DNA from: Lachnospiraceae bacterium
Lineage (GTDB): Bacteria > Bacillota > Clostridia > Lachnospirales > Lachnospiraceae
DNA: 36,315 nt
NCBI GenBank assembly: GCA_017612555.1
Contig: JAGAFR010000081.1
Coordinates: 1-36,315 of the forward strand
Reading direction: 5' to 3'
Part shown: one piece after another, positions 6,616 through 14,858 of the stretch
Position numbering within the stretch: position 1 is the first letter of the stretch
How the letters are laid out: every line of letters starts with the position of its first letter
Program-made: the position numbers and the translations under genes
The notes under the pieces: generated by a model
Databases searched by the model: none
The model's input: the letters and a program-made list of their open reading frames with translations, nothing else
What the model was told of the DNA's origin: nothing

Positions 6616-8049
6616 TTATTTCTGTTCAAGATATTCAAGCTTATATGATGAACCGTCAAAACTTACGATCGCATATCCTTTCCACATAGTCTCAAGCTTC
6701 GGGTTCTTTGATGCCTCTTCTCCGGAGAGTTTGTAATATTCTTCTTTTCCCTTACCGTCAAAATACTCATCAAGATCCTGCGCATAGACGGTATAGGTAA
6801 ACTTAAGTCTGCGGGCACCGAGATCCTCGGCCTTATCAACTATGGTCAGGTTCAGGTAAGATTCTCCATCCGCCGCAGGCATGCACAGATCTCCGCCTTC
6901 ATAGAAAATTCCGTATGTATCATCGGATGGCAGCGCCGTCATCTCATCATCGGAAACGGTGATCCCCAGGTATTTTTCCGTCACGGTATTTACATTCTCA
7001 AGGCTGAGTGTCTCGCATAACTCCTTACCCGGGATATTGCGGTACTCAATTTTTTTATCTTTGTTAAGTTTGGTCCATATGAGCGTCCAATGAAGAATGT
7101 CGATAAGGTCGCGGTCAGCTTTATCATATTGGCCAAGACCGGCCTCTGAGAAATTGCTCATGAATATGTTCATTTTCTTCTGCGTGGCAGCATCGATCGA
7201 TATGGCTTTCCCGTTAATATCGGTGCCGGCCTTCTTCGGATCCACGACAGTGACATCAGACAGTTTTTCAATATTTGAAAGTTTTACGCTCTTCGCCTTG
7301 GGAAGACGGCTCTCGTACTGCGATCCCGTCAGTTGATCATTCCATTCGCCTATCCATTCCGGGTAGTATCCATAGTTTTTGTAAGAGTCTTCGATCTCTT
7401 TGAGCGTCACGCCATCAAGATCCCATCCGCATACCTCATAATATTCTCCGTCGATCTTATCAAGAGTCCTCAGGTAATCCCCCAGACTGCTGTAATATAA
7501 ATACCATGATTCTCCGGGATTCCCTTCATCTGTCAGATACTCCTTCTTCAGCATCCCACCGGGATATATTGTCGCGGTAACTCCTTCCTGCGCCGTAAAA
7601 GCACATCTCATCTTATTTCCGTAATTACCGTAGATATCGGTGATCTCTCCCTCACGAGTGATGATGAGCTCATGCCTCCCATCGGAATCGATATCGTAAA
7701 ATGAATATCCGATATCCTCTTTCCCATTATGTTCTTCCTTATATGCGTACAAAACATCCGCCGCCGAAACATACTCATTTACATACTCGTCTCTCTTTGA
7801 TGGGCCCGATGCTTCATCCTTAACCTCAGGGTTAGCTTTATTGGTTTCATCAGATTCGACGATTTCTGCCGGGGTCTCTTCCTTCGAACCGGTATCAGGC
7901 TTGTCCGTCTCTTCTGTCGCAGCCGTCTCCACGGTTTCATTATCTGTTCCCGGCTCGCTGTTTTGTCCCAACACCTCGGGATCACTCCCACACGCACATA
8001 GCATCACGAGTGCAAGCATTATTCCAAATGTAAAATAGTTCTTTTTCAT
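6616..8049 (-). CDS. Lipoprotein, first gene of the lipoprotein run
   Basis: The start at 8049 gives MKKNYFTFGIMLALVMLCAC, a lipoprotein signal with lipobox LCAC, after a GAGGTAC site. An in-frame ATG 24 codons upstream has neither. The product is 477 residues. A Glu/Thr-rich linker runs to about residue 70. A calcium-motif segment (YSFYDIDSDGRHELIITREG) follows, with ITDIYGNYGN and ATIYPGGMLKKEYL, which parallel the second half of the next lipoprotein. A C-terminal domain (about 270-477: MNIFMSNFSEAGLGQYD, then a YKLSGEEA segment) has no recognised match. It is transcribed divergently from the XRE regulator, which may control it. The next lipoprotein starts 31 nt downstream. Confidence 0.8.
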   Translation of the reverse strand: MKKNYFTFGIMLALVMLCACGSDPEVLGQNSEPGTDNETVETAATEETDKPDTGSKEETPAEIVESDETNKANPEVKDEASGPSKRDEYVNEYVSAADVLYAYKEEHNGKEDIGYSFYDIDSDGRHELIITREGEITDIYGNYGNKMRCAFTAQEGVTATIYPGGMLKKEYLTDEGNPGESWYLYYSSLGDYLRTLDKIDGEYYEVCGWDLDGVTLKEIEDSYKNYGYYPEWIGEWNDQLTGSQYESRLPKAKSVKLSNIEKLSDVTVVDPKKAGTDINGKAISIDAATQKKMNIFMSNFSEAGLGQYDKADRDLIDILHWTLIWTKLNKDKKIEYRNIPGKELCETLSLENVNTVTEKYLGITVSDDEMTALPSDDTYGIFYEGGDLCMPAADGESYLNLTIVDKAEDLGARRLKFTYTVYAQDLDEYFDGKGKEEYYKLSGEEASKNPKLETMWKGYAIVSFDGSSYKLEYLEQK

Positions 8050-8111
8050 AGTCGTCTGTACCTCGTCCGTATAATTTCCGGAATAATAATGATCCGATAA
8101 ATCACAATAAC

Positions 8112-8140
8112 ATTTTATCACTAAAAAATCTCATTGAAAA
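8112..8140 (-). promoter_or_regulatory. Promoter of the lipoprotein run
   Basis: On the minus strand, TTTTCA (8135-8140) and TAAAAT (8112-8117) are separated by 17 bp, with an extended -10 TG (TGATAAAAT). It would start transcription about 55 nt before the first lipoprotein ATG. Confidence 0.5.
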
Positions 8141-8154
8141 ACAAAGAAATGCCA

Positions 8155-8210
8155 TTGACCGTACCAGTCGCCACCCCCTATTTCGGTCTGTTTCGATCCG
8201 TTTAGATCCG
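8155..8210. promoter_or_regulatory. Operator-like repeats in the divergent intergenic region
   Basis: Two structures sit between the divergent promoters. One is a near-palindrome (8157-8169, GACCG-TAC-CAGTC), which recurs in perfect form at 16561. The other is three adjacent 10-bp units (8181-8190, 8191-8200, 8201-8210) of consensus TTTCGATCCG, exactly one helical turn apart. Their position suits binding by the XRE regulator encoded alongside. That assignment is inference. Confidence 0.5.
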
Positions 8211-8242
8211 AATATTTCTATCTTGGATTTTAATATTTTGTT

Positions 8243-8271
8243 TTGACATTTAATTTCCTATATGGTATCAT
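8243..8271 (+). promoter_or_regulatory. Promoter of the XRE regulator
   Basis: A perfect TTGACA (8243-8248) and TATCAT (8266-8271, five of six) are separated by 17 bp. Because the -10 lies downstream of the ATG at 8262, translation must begin at the later ATG (8325). Confidence 0.75.
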
Positions 8272-8324
8272 CTATTTCCAATTTGGTATTCGCAATATTC
8301 CCCGATATATGGAGGTCCCGGTAC

Positions 8325-8990
8325 ATGGAAAAGGTCGAAAAAAAGGCTAAAGAAGGTATTCAGTTGACGATCATCGAGAAGATCGAAGCACTTATGGAGG
8401 ATAATAAGATCAATCAGGCAACCCTTGCCCGCGAGACAGGTATAGCCCCGGCACAGCTCAGTAAGTGTCTGAACCGGAAAGGCAACAATTATGTCGGTAT
8501 TGACACGTTGCTAAGGATCTCCGACTACTTCAAAGTCCCTGTAGATCACCTTCTCGGCCGTTCAACGATCAGACTTCCGGAAAAATCTCTTTCAAATGCA
8601 GACATATGTCGCCATCTGGTCAATCTGATCGAAACTAACACGGTCAACATTATTAACGCTGCTGTCGAAGAAGATACTTACCAGCCCGGTAAAGGAAATG
8701 CTGAAGATCAGACAGATCAGTATCGGTATGAGAAGAAAAAGAACCCCTACAAGATGTTTTTCTTTTCCAACTTCAGACCCCTCCCCGATATGAAGGGTAT
8801 GAATAAAGGAGAAAAAAAGAAAATTGAAACCGAGTTAAATGCCAACGGTCTGTATTACCCGAAACGTGTCGAGATCAATGCCTTCATTGAATATTATCTC
8901 AAGCTTCGGGATCTGTACAAAAAAAACGACCTTCCACGGGCGTTCTTTGAACAGGCCATAGAAGATCGTTTGAATCAAATGCGATATTGA
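8325..8990 (+). CDS. XRE-type helix-turn-helix transcriptional regulator
   Basis: The ATG at 8325 has a GGAGG site (8311-8315) 9 nt upstream. The product is 221 residues. Residues about 15-75 form a Cro/cI-type HTH (KINQATLARETGIAPAQLSK, then IDTLLRISDYFKVPVDHLLG). The rest (about 80-221) has no recognised domain but is Lys/Glu-rich and probably mediates dimerisation or ligand sensing. The gene is transcribed away from the lipoprotein run, and repeats in the shared gap are candidate operators. Its last 25 codons overlap a hairpin repeated twice more in the window, which on the opposite strand looks like a terminator. The pairing with the lipoprotein genes is suggested by position only. Confidence 0.85.
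   Translation: MEKVEKKAKEGIQLTIIEKIEALMEDNKINQATLARETGIAPAQLSKCLNRKGNNYVGIDTLLRISDYFKVPVDHLLGRSTIRLPEKSLSNADICRHLVNLIETNTVNIINAAVEEDTYQPGKGNAEDQTDQYRYEKKKNPYKMFFFSNFRPLPDMKGMNKGEKKKIETELNANGLYYPKRVEINAFIEYYLKLRDLYKKNDLPRAFFEQAIEDRLNQMRY
8912..8988. repeat. Hairpin repeat copy 1 (in the 3' end of the XRE gene)
   Basis: A 77-nt segment coding for LYKKNDLPRAFFEQAIEDRL and the last few residues. Its core (8924-8971) folds as a 48-nt hairpin with 11-bp outer arms (one mismatch) and a GTTC-TTT-GAAC tip. On the minus strand the hairpin is followed by eight T (8919-8926), so it can also terminate the converging small membrane protein gene (stop at 9144). Confidence 0.75.
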
Positions 8991-9143
8991 GCAGTTGTTT
9001 TTCAAGATGATTTGGTCAGTTATAAAGACCTCTCGCGCACGGATAACGATTGATATTTTATTTAATTACCAGTCCCGTAGAGGGCACAGAATATAATAAC
9101 ATTGGTTTTTCATCGTTCCTCAGAACTTGAATGTGCGATCCGT

Positions 9144-9383
9144 TTATCGTATAAATTGGCCCAATTCCTTTAATAATGTGAACCAAAATGGCAGCCCCAG
9201 GACAGTCCAAACGGTAACGATAATAGATATGATACCCAGAGGACCGAATTTAGGGCTCTTTCCGCTCTTTACTCTTTTATACCATATGATGTCCAAGATG
9301 ATCGGAGGAGCGATAGAAACGAGCGAACCACCAACCACAATGAATATGATTATTCCTTCCAAAACCTCCATACCTGCGTCCAT
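9144..9383 (-). CDS. Small membrane protein, two transmembrane segments
   Basis: A 79-residue protein with two hydrophobic helices, about residues 9-34 (EGIIIFIVVGGSLVSIAPPI) and 48-70 (LGIISIIVTVWTVLGLPFWF), joined by a short basic loop (YKRVKSGKSPK). An AAAGGAG site stands 8 nt before the ATG. No family was recognised. It converges on the XRE gene and lies between two copies of the XRE 3'-end repeat, so it appears to have been inserted between them. The two-helix layout resembles holin-like or toxin-like small proteins, but nothing supports either role directly. Confidence 0.65.
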   Translation of the reverse strand: MDAGMEVLEGIIIFIVVGGSLVSIAPPIILDIIWYKRVKSGKSPKFGPLGIISIIVTVWTVLGLPFWFTLLKELGQFIR

Positions 9384-9470
9384 TACTTGATACTCCTTTC
9401 AGGTCTTATCCTGTAATATTATGTCCTGCACTCTATGGATTATATCAGAAAACCCGGTGTTTTTCATACT

Positions 9471-9546
9471 TCTGTACAAAAAAACGATCTTCCACGGGCG
9501 TTCTTTGAACAAGCCATAGAAGATCGTTTGGATCAAATGCGATATT
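9471..9546. repeat. Hairpin repeat copy 2 (XRE 3'-end duplicate)
   Basis: A 76-nt near-identical copy of 8912-8988. One A is missing from the poly-A run (seven instead of eight), which shifts the frame, and no gene precedes it. Beyond that point the frame still reads NDLPRAFFEQAIEDRLDQMR. It is a decayed duplicate of the regulator's 3' end. The hairpin core is 9482-9529 with perfect 11-bp outer arms. Confidence 0.75.
9478..9529 (-). terminator. Rho-independent terminator of the S41 lipoprotein gene
   Basis: Read on the minus strand, the copy-2 hairpin (arms AAACGATCTTC/GAAGATCGTTT plus a GTTC/GAAC tip) is followed by seven T. It lies about 100 nt past the stop of the S41-type lipoprotein gene and is well placed to end that transcript. 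Confidence 0.65.
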
Positions 9547-9627
9547 AAAGTTGTTTTAATTCATCTGCCCTTGGCAATATCCATAAGTCGTTCGTATGCT
9601 CGCCATAGGTCTTCACCCATACCGAGT

Positions 9628-11436
9628 TCAGTTAAAACTGTTGACATACTCCGTAAGTTCCTTACGGTCATAGAACCTGTTGATATCTCCGATAAAATAG
9701 TCAGGCTCTGCCCCCCTGTCAACATCATAGAAAGAGCCAAGCTTCATTACGGAGAATCTCCTGAATCCCGACACCTGATACTGGGTGCCTCCGGCAGTAC
9801 ATAACGGATGGATCGCACAGGAACCACCACCAGACTGCTGTCCCAGTATCGTAACCTTATGAGAAGCCTTGAAAGCATTCGGTACCAGATTTCCGCAGGA
9901 GAAACTTACAGGAGACTCAAGACAGAACAGGTGAAGTCCCTTACCTGCGAGAGTGTCGTTCTCGTCAAACTTTCCATCAAGATTTGTATCTATGGTATAT
10001 ACCGCATCCGTCATGGCGCCTGTAAGCGTATCTTTCGTGCTCAGATCCGCCTGCCCCAGGAATGTCGCCATAACATATTCTGCCGTGCCTGTATCTCCGC
10101 CACCGTTAATTGACAGATCCATGACAACATTCTCTATTGGACTGTCTTCTCTGAGAATCTGCTGGCACGCATACTGCATAAGCCTTACCGTATCGGAATC
10201 ACTGTTATCAGCTTCGGTCGGCTGTGCATAATAATCTATATCGGGACTCCGGTCCATAAACTGATCAAATGTGATATATGCTGTATTCCATATTTCCTCA
10301 TAGGCCGGAACTTTGTCCGGATAAAACTTTTCTCTTGCAGCAAGCAGTTCCTCCTTATCCTCTGCCCATGAAGTACCTGCAAGCCCATTACCTATCGGCT
10401 TTGCTATCTCACCGAGCTTGGCCATGTCAGTCATATGGGAGCATCCGAGAAACTGACTGTGCAGATCGCCCAGATATAAATATATCAGCTTATACAGTGC
10501 TCCTTCGGCAACCACCGGATCTTCGCTCAGAAACTCGTTCTTAAGTAATGTATCGCTGAAAAGTCTGTCAAAACTGTCAATGTCATGCTGTTCCTTCAGG
10601 CCATACTCATAATCAAGTACAAAACACGTTTCGTTATACGAGAACTTGGCCAGTTCCTCAGTCCATTTGCCGCTTCCCGATTTGAAGATCTCACTCAGTT
10701 TTTCGTCAAGGCCTCCGCCAACGATGACACAATCACCGTTGTACAGCGCCATACTGCCGTAATAGCTAAAGAACACGTCACTTACCGTTTGCAGCGGTAC
10801 ATAGTACCCGTTTCCATCATTTACAAGATCTATCTCATACGGCTTCAGATCAAAAACTATGGCCTTACCGTATCTGTCTGTTGACAGGCTGCTTTGCTGA
10901 AACAGTTTGGTCGTATTTTTCGTACGCGAGACCATGTCAACAAGAAGGCTTCCTTCCATTTTGAAGAATGCATCATAATCACGGAACGATATTGTGTCGT
11001 TTACACAGTCAAAATCCGTTTTATACGCACCTCTGGATATCACGGCATGATCGCCGTCGGTCTTATACTCAAGTTTATAAAACTCTTCCGCCGGATTATC
11101 ACAATCATAAATCTGTTTTAGAAGACCTGGAATATCCTCTACAGAGATATAAGGTATTATCCCACCATTGACAAAATACAGATCGATCTCCTGCTTGTTA
11201 TCAGCAGATGCGACATACAGCGGGACCGCTTTTTGTTCGACACTGTATGATTCCGGTGCTGCGTCCACTACTTCCGCATTTTCATCTTTGTTTTCATCTT
11301 CGGTTTCAGCATTATCCTGACCGGCATCTGCCTCCTCCTTAACATCAACACTCACATTGGAAGCCGCGCCCTGACATCCAACAAGACTCATTACCGTCAC
11401 ACCGGCGATCATCATCGCCAAAATCTTTTTTTTCAT
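9628..11436 (-). CDS. S41-type (C-terminal processing protease-like) lipoprotein
   Basis: A 602-residue protein with a lipoprotein signal (MKKKILAMMIAGVTVMSLVGC) after a GGGAGGG site. An acidic linker runs to about residue 60. A middle region contains YVPLQTVSDVFF, reminiscent of the copper-amine-oxidase N-like domain found in Firmicute surface proteins. The C-terminal third is peptidase family S41-like: VMDLSINGGGDTGTAEY matches the DLRxNGGG strand, and ESPVSFSCGN around Ser-513 aligns with the catalytic serine strand. An EF-hand-like DTNLDGKFDENDTL lies between them. It probably acts outside the membrane as a protease. It sits downstream of the blaI-blaR1-like pair and may be co-regulated. 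Confidence 0.8.
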   Translation of the reverse strand: MKKKILAMMIAGVTVMSLVGCQGAASNVSVDVKEEADAGQDNAETEDENKDENAEVVDAAPESYSVEQKAVPLYVASADNKQEIDLYFVNGGIIPYISVEDIPGLLKQIYDCDNPAEEFYKLEYKTDGDHAVISRGAYKTDFDCVNDTISFRDYDAFFKMEGSLLVDMVSRTKNTTKLFQQSSLSTDRYGKAIVFDLKPYEIDLVNDGNGYYVPLQTVSDVFFSYYGSMALYNGDCVIVGGGLDEKLSEIFKSGSGKWTEELAKFSYNETCFVLDYEYGLKEQHDIDSFDRLFSDTLLKNEFLSEDPVVAEGALYKLIYLYLGDLHSQFLGCSHMTDMAKLGEIAKPIGNGLAGTSWAEDKEELLAAREKFYPDKVPAYEEIWNTAYITFDQFMDRSPDIDYYAQPTEADNSDSDTVRLMQYACQQILREDSPIENVVMDLSINGGGDTGTAEYVMATFLGQADLSTKDTLTGAMTDAVYTIDTNLDGKFDENDTLAGKGLHLFCLESPVSFSCGNLVPNAFKASHKVTILGQQSGGGSCAIHPLCTAGGTQYQVSGFRRFSVMKLGSFYDVDRGAEPDYFIGDINRFYDRKELTEYVNSFN

Positions 11437-11523
11437 AGTGTTTAGCCCTCCCGGATAGAAATCCTCGTTTGCTTTCCTGTGTATATAACACTATCATGAA
11501 GATATGCTGATTACAATACCAGT

Positions 11524-11541
11524 AACAATAATACTATTGTT
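11524..11541. repeat. Inverted repeat AACAATA/TATTGTT
   Basis: A perfect 7-bp inverted repeat with a 4-nt loop lies in the 129-nt gap between the blaR1-like and S41 genes. It is AT-rich with no T-run, so it is a weak terminator at best. It could be an operator for the S41 gene. It differs from the BlaI-type operators upstream of blaI. Confidence 0.35.
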
Positions 11542-11565
11542 CCATTAATTCAGTCCTATGTCACA

Positions 11566-13101
11566 TCAAATATCGTCAAACAGTCCAATGGATTCCCAGT
11601 CAAATCTATATGTGCCGCTGGCATCCATCATTACGCCTGTGCGGGTATCATAAATACGGCATACACACCAATTACCCGCTGCGGCCGGCTCATATATCCA
11701 TAAACCATCCCGAACTTCCTTATCGTTGTAACTCTTTTCGGCATAATCCTCAGACACCATGCGGAAGGACAGTTGCATGAATCCTTGGCCATCTTCTCTG
11801 GTAGCGTTGAAACAGTATAATTCTCTGCCGATCTGAACATTACCATCCCGGTCAAGATATTCCGTGTCCGGATCTTCAATTTTAAAACCGGCCTTTTCCA
11901 CGGCACTTCCAAGCCCGGCCAGGACCGGAGTGGATCTGTAATCGTAGGTTTTGCTGAAAGGTCTCCCTTCGTCGCTGTACTCAACGTCATCCGGGATCGC
12001 GAGTTCTTCTTTTCCGTAATTCTCAAGGTTTTCTTCCGGTGTCATTTCAGGAAGATTACCCGGAACGGATACGGGAGCACCTTCTTTATCATCCTCAAGC
12101 TCTATCTTTATCTCTTCATTACTATTGTCATCAACACTCTTGTTTTTTGCTTTTGTCGACAATGCTATTGTCAGGCACAATGCAAAAACTATAACAGCCA
12201 CTGCCGCTATCTTTGAAATTTTCTTATATCCTGTAAGATTTTTTATCCTCATTCTTATTTCCCTTCCACTGTAATTATCTCCGGCAAATGCCGCATATAC
12301 TCCCCTGCCAGCGGTCCCACGCTTTAAAGCGTGTTTAACCATAGACCTGCAATACTCTTTGCGGATCTTATCACCCATCCTGTCAATGACAGCCTCATCG
12401 CAGCGCATTTCAAGATCGGCGCACATCTTCACAAAGGCGATCCAGACGAACGGATTGAACCAGTGAACACAAAGCGTAAGTATTCCCACTATCCTTGTTA
12501 TATGATCCAGGTTCCTTATGTGCATCTGCTCGTGTTGCAGTATATAAGCCTCTTCTGTCTCAGTCAGTCCCGACTGCATGTATATCCTGGGCCTTATTAT
12601 GCCCAGAACAAACGAAGTGTCCACATTATCCGATATATAATATCTTCCGTCAGAAGCGATCTTCGCCGCTTTCAGAGCGTTCATCATCCTGATCGTCTGT
12701 ACGGTAAGATATACCATGATCGCGACCATACCGGCCAGCCAGACTATGGATGCTATTGTTCTCGGATCCGTCAGTAAAGAAAGGATCTTTGCTGATGTTT
12801 TGATCTGTGTATCCGGACCAAGCTGCGGCTTATCAGGTATTGCTGTGACCGCCGGGATCACTGCATTTGCCACCTTGTTTATCGTACCATCAGCATCATC
12901 AGACAGTTTAGCGATGTTCATCACGCTGAAAATCGTATCAAAATTCAACGGACATATCAGTCGTAATCCCGGTATCAGCCAGAATAAACAGATAATCCTT
13001 CGGGGAAGTTTATGAAAACACTTCCGCAGGATCAGAACCGCTATGATCGCTATACTGCCGTATATGCTCATTTGTAATACATGTTGAAATATGTTAACCA
13101 T
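11566..13101 (-). CDS. BlaR1/MecR1-type M56 membrane metallopeptidase
   Basis: A 511-residue sensor-protease. The N-terminal transmembrane helices include about residues 12-26 and 116-136. The zinc site HEQMH is at 190-194 (LQHEQMHIRNLDH), with a downstream EMRCDE at 231-236, as in family M56. A further TM (about 305-325, AAVAVIVFALCLTIAL) leads to an external C-terminal domain of about 185 residues. That domain is too short to be the penicillin-binding sensor of true BlaR1 and shows no obvious SxxK, so the signal is probably not a beta-lactam. In the family, activation leads to cleavage of the paired BlaI repressor, encoded 31 nt upstream here. Confidence 0.85.
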   Translation of the reverse strand: MVNIFQHVLQMSIYGSIAIIAVLILRKCFHKLPRRIICLFWLIPGLRLICPLNFDTIFSVMNIAKLSDDADGTINKVANAVIPAVTAIPDKPQLGPDTQIKTSAKILSLLTDPRTIASIVWLAGMVAIMVYLTVQTIRMMNALKAAKIASDGRYYISDNVDTSFVLGIIRPRIYMQSGLTETEEAYILQHEQMHIRNLDHITRIVGILTLCVHWFNPFVWIAFVKMCADLEMRCDEAVIDRMGDKIRKEYCRSMVKHALKRGTAGRGVYAAFAGDNYSGREIRMRIKNLTGYKKISKIAAVAVIVFALCLTIALSTKAKNKSVDDNSNEEIKIELEDDKEGAPVSVPGNLPEMTPEENLENYGKEELAIPDDVEYSDEGRPFSKTYDYRSTPVLAGLGSAVEKAGFKIEDPDTEYLDRDGNVQIGRELYCFNATREDGQGFMQLSFRMVSEDYAEKSYNDKEVRDGLWIYEPAAAGNWCVCRIYDTRTGVMMDASGTYRFDWESIGLFDDI

Positions 13102-13131
13102 AAAACGTCACCAATGTCTGAACAATGCCGG

Positions 13132-13497
13132 TCACTCATCCGTAATGTGAGTCTCAATAAGATCTATCAGTTCGTCAGCTTCTTTTTTACTCAACTTGCC
13201 GTTACCTAAAAATGCGTTGACAAAAGCAGGAAGTGAGCCGCCGAAGCTTCTTTTTACCACGTGTTCACTTTCATGAGACAATACCTTTTCTCTGGGCACG
13301 ATAACGGACACAAGCGAATCAGTATTCTTTACTATTTTTTTATCACAGAGCTTTTTCAACATAGTATAGGTTGTTGATTTTTTCCAGGACAGTTTACTCT
13401 CACACAGTTTAACAAGTTTCCCCGATTCAACCGGAGCATTGTCCCATATGATATCCATGATCCTGTATTCACTCTCGCTAAGCAACAAGTCAGACAT
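13132..13497 (-). CDS. BlaI/MecI-family transcriptional repressor
   Basis: A 121-residue winged-helix repressor, the usual family length. The N-terminus LSESEYRIMDIIWDNAP and the segment KKSTTYTMLKKLCDKKI match the BlaI DNA-binding domain. The C-terminal AFLGNGKLSKKEADELIDLI is the dimerisation tail. In this family the dimer blocks its own operon until the partner metalloprotease inactivates it. The partner blaR1-like gene lies directly downstream. An AAAGGAGG site precedes the ATG at a rather long spacing (about 13 nt). Two palindromic sites overlap its promoter. Confidence 0.9.
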   Translation of the reverse strand: MSDLLLSESEYRIMDIIWDNAPVESGKLVKLCESKLSWKKSTTYTMLKKLCDKKIVKNTDSLVSVIVPREKVLSHESEHVVKRSFGGSLPAFVNAFLGNGKLSKKEADELIDLIETHITDE

Positions 13498-13535
13498 ATT
13501 GTTTTGTTACTCCTCCTTTCGGTGCAGATATATCG

Positions 13536-13587
13536 GTTTATAGCTATAGACCGGTTTTAGTCTATACCTATAGACCTAACTTGTCAA
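13536..13587 (-). promoter_or_regulatory. blaI promoter with two BlaI-type operators
   Basis: Minus-strand TTGACA is a perfect -35 (13582-13587). Just downstream are two dyads with 24-bp spacing: 13560-13575 (GTCTATACCTATAGAC, perfect 7-bp arms) and 13536-13551 (GTTTATAGCTATAGAC, six of seven paired). The first covers the -10 region, so a bound repressor would block initiation. The sequence differs from the staphylococcal TACA/TGTA type, but the layout is the same. Confidence 0.75.
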
Positions 13588-13665
13588 CTGTTTTTTTCCT
13601 TTTTCAGTAAAATCAAAATTAATAGCTTCTTCTGATACCGATAGGGGATCTGTCCTATGATCTAT

Positions 13666-14772
13666 TCAGTGTTTTTTCACGAGAGAAAGGGCATTCTCGC
13701 ATGTTACCTTCTTCACCGTTTCATCATCAAGTCTGTCAAGCAATTTATAGTACTTAACAACCTCTGAAGGATATGTTTCCCAGTGTCCAACCTTATCCGT
13801 TCCTATCATGACCCTGTCAGGATACTTTTCGATAAGTTTTACCCAGTCAGCAAGCGAATCGCCATCAGAATAGTTGTCCGGGAACTTATCAAGGAAATAA
13901 TAGTCGTATACCACCCAGGAAATATCAACATAAAGGTTCGGGTTATCGGCGAGCAGTTCATCAGCTATTTTCGAAAGGTTCTGCAATTCGACACGTCTAG
14001 ATATCCCTATATGGGCCCAGATTATATTGCAGTCACGGTTATAGGCCAGTGCCTCTTTAAGTTCATCCAGATACAGGACATCCTCGACATTCTGCCCGGT
14101 TATGTTATGGTGAACGAGTACCGGAAGGTCATATTCGGCTCCAAGATCAAATATCTCCTTAAATGCTTCACTGTTTATGTGCGGAGCCTCTCCGTATGTC
14201 AAAGCTGTAAGATCATCGTGGCGGCTCATTATCTCGCCTATGCCGCACCAGAAATCCGGATACATCTCAAGGAGCTGCCGGATATGATCTGCCGCAAACC
14301 GGTCATTGCAGTTGACTCCGCAAATAAAGGGATAGAACCTTTCCTGCACTTCCTTGGGCTGAGCCAGAAGATCCTCCGCCAGGATAAAGTCCGTTCCCGA
14401 ATAATAATAACACCTGCTGTCGTTACTAAGATAATATGTCGGCGCATTTTTCATTGTTGCATCCCACTGTTTTGCAATAGGCATTCCAAAAATGATAGCG
14501 CTCTTAACGCCTGACATATCCATCGCTTTAACAAGGGCAGGAAATCCGTCGCTCTTCTCCAGAAAATCAAGATAGTGAAGATGACTGTCCACCATCTCAT
14601 ATCTTATCTTCACATTCGGAGACAGGATCTTTATTTCATCTGACACAATCTTATCATTGTCCGGATTCCCTTTTTCCGGTCCGACAAAAGCTCCTACCGG
14701 ACAGGATGATCCCAAAGAGATCGCAAAAAGCAGTACAAATAATGTAACGTTTTTCCTTCTTTTCATTCTCAT
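13666..14772 (-). CDS. Exported amidohydrolase (amidohydrolase-2 family)
   Basis: The ATG at 14772 is preferred: a GTGAGG site lies 9 nt upstream and a Sec signal follows directly (MRMKRRKNVTLFVLLFAISL). The mature part, about 340 residues, has a metal-dependent TIM-barrel hydrolase pattern: HxH in DSHLHYLDFL, then GIGEIMSRHDD, VLVHHN, IIWAHIG and MIGTDKVGHWE. These fit the amidohydrolase-2 family (uronate isomerase/decarboxylase-like). The substrate is not evident. An exported member is unusual, since most are cytoplasmic. The signal region contains SSCP, but its -3 residue is Gly, so a lipid anchor is doubtful. It stands alone between the blaI operators and the fusion gene. Confidence 0.75.
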   Translation of the reverse strand: MRMKRRKNVTLFVLLFAISLGSSCPVGAFVGPEKGNPDNDKIVSDEIKILSPNVKIRYEMVDSHLHYLDFLEKSDGFPALVKAMDMSGVKSAIIFGMPIAKQWDATMKNAPTYYLSNDSRCYYYSGTDFILAEDLLAQPKEVQERFYPFICGVNCNDRFAADHIRQLLEMYPDFWCGIGEIMSRHDDLTALTYGEAPHINSEAFKEIFDLGAEYDLPVLVHHNITGQNVEDVLYLDELKEALAYNRDCNIIWAHIGISRRVELQNLSKIADELLADNPNLYVDISWVVYDYYFLDKFPDNYSDGDSLADWVKLIEKYPDRVMIGTDKVGHWETYPSEVVKYYKLLDRLDDETVKKVTCENALSLVKKH

Positions 14773-14858
14773 ATTGTTATACCTCACATGTATAGGCAGG
14801 AATCTCTCCCTTAAGTATCTTCTCTTCAGCTTCAAAACAGCTTTCGGATAACTCCTTT

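Noticed and set aside
9144-9383. Toxin-antitoxin or holin role for the small two-helix protein
   Set aside because: Only size and hydrophobicity point that way; no antitoxin, lysin or phage gene is adjacent.
13783-14514. Plus-strand 243-codon open frame
   Set aside because: Antisense to the amidohydrolase gene, which carries clear metal-binding motifs.
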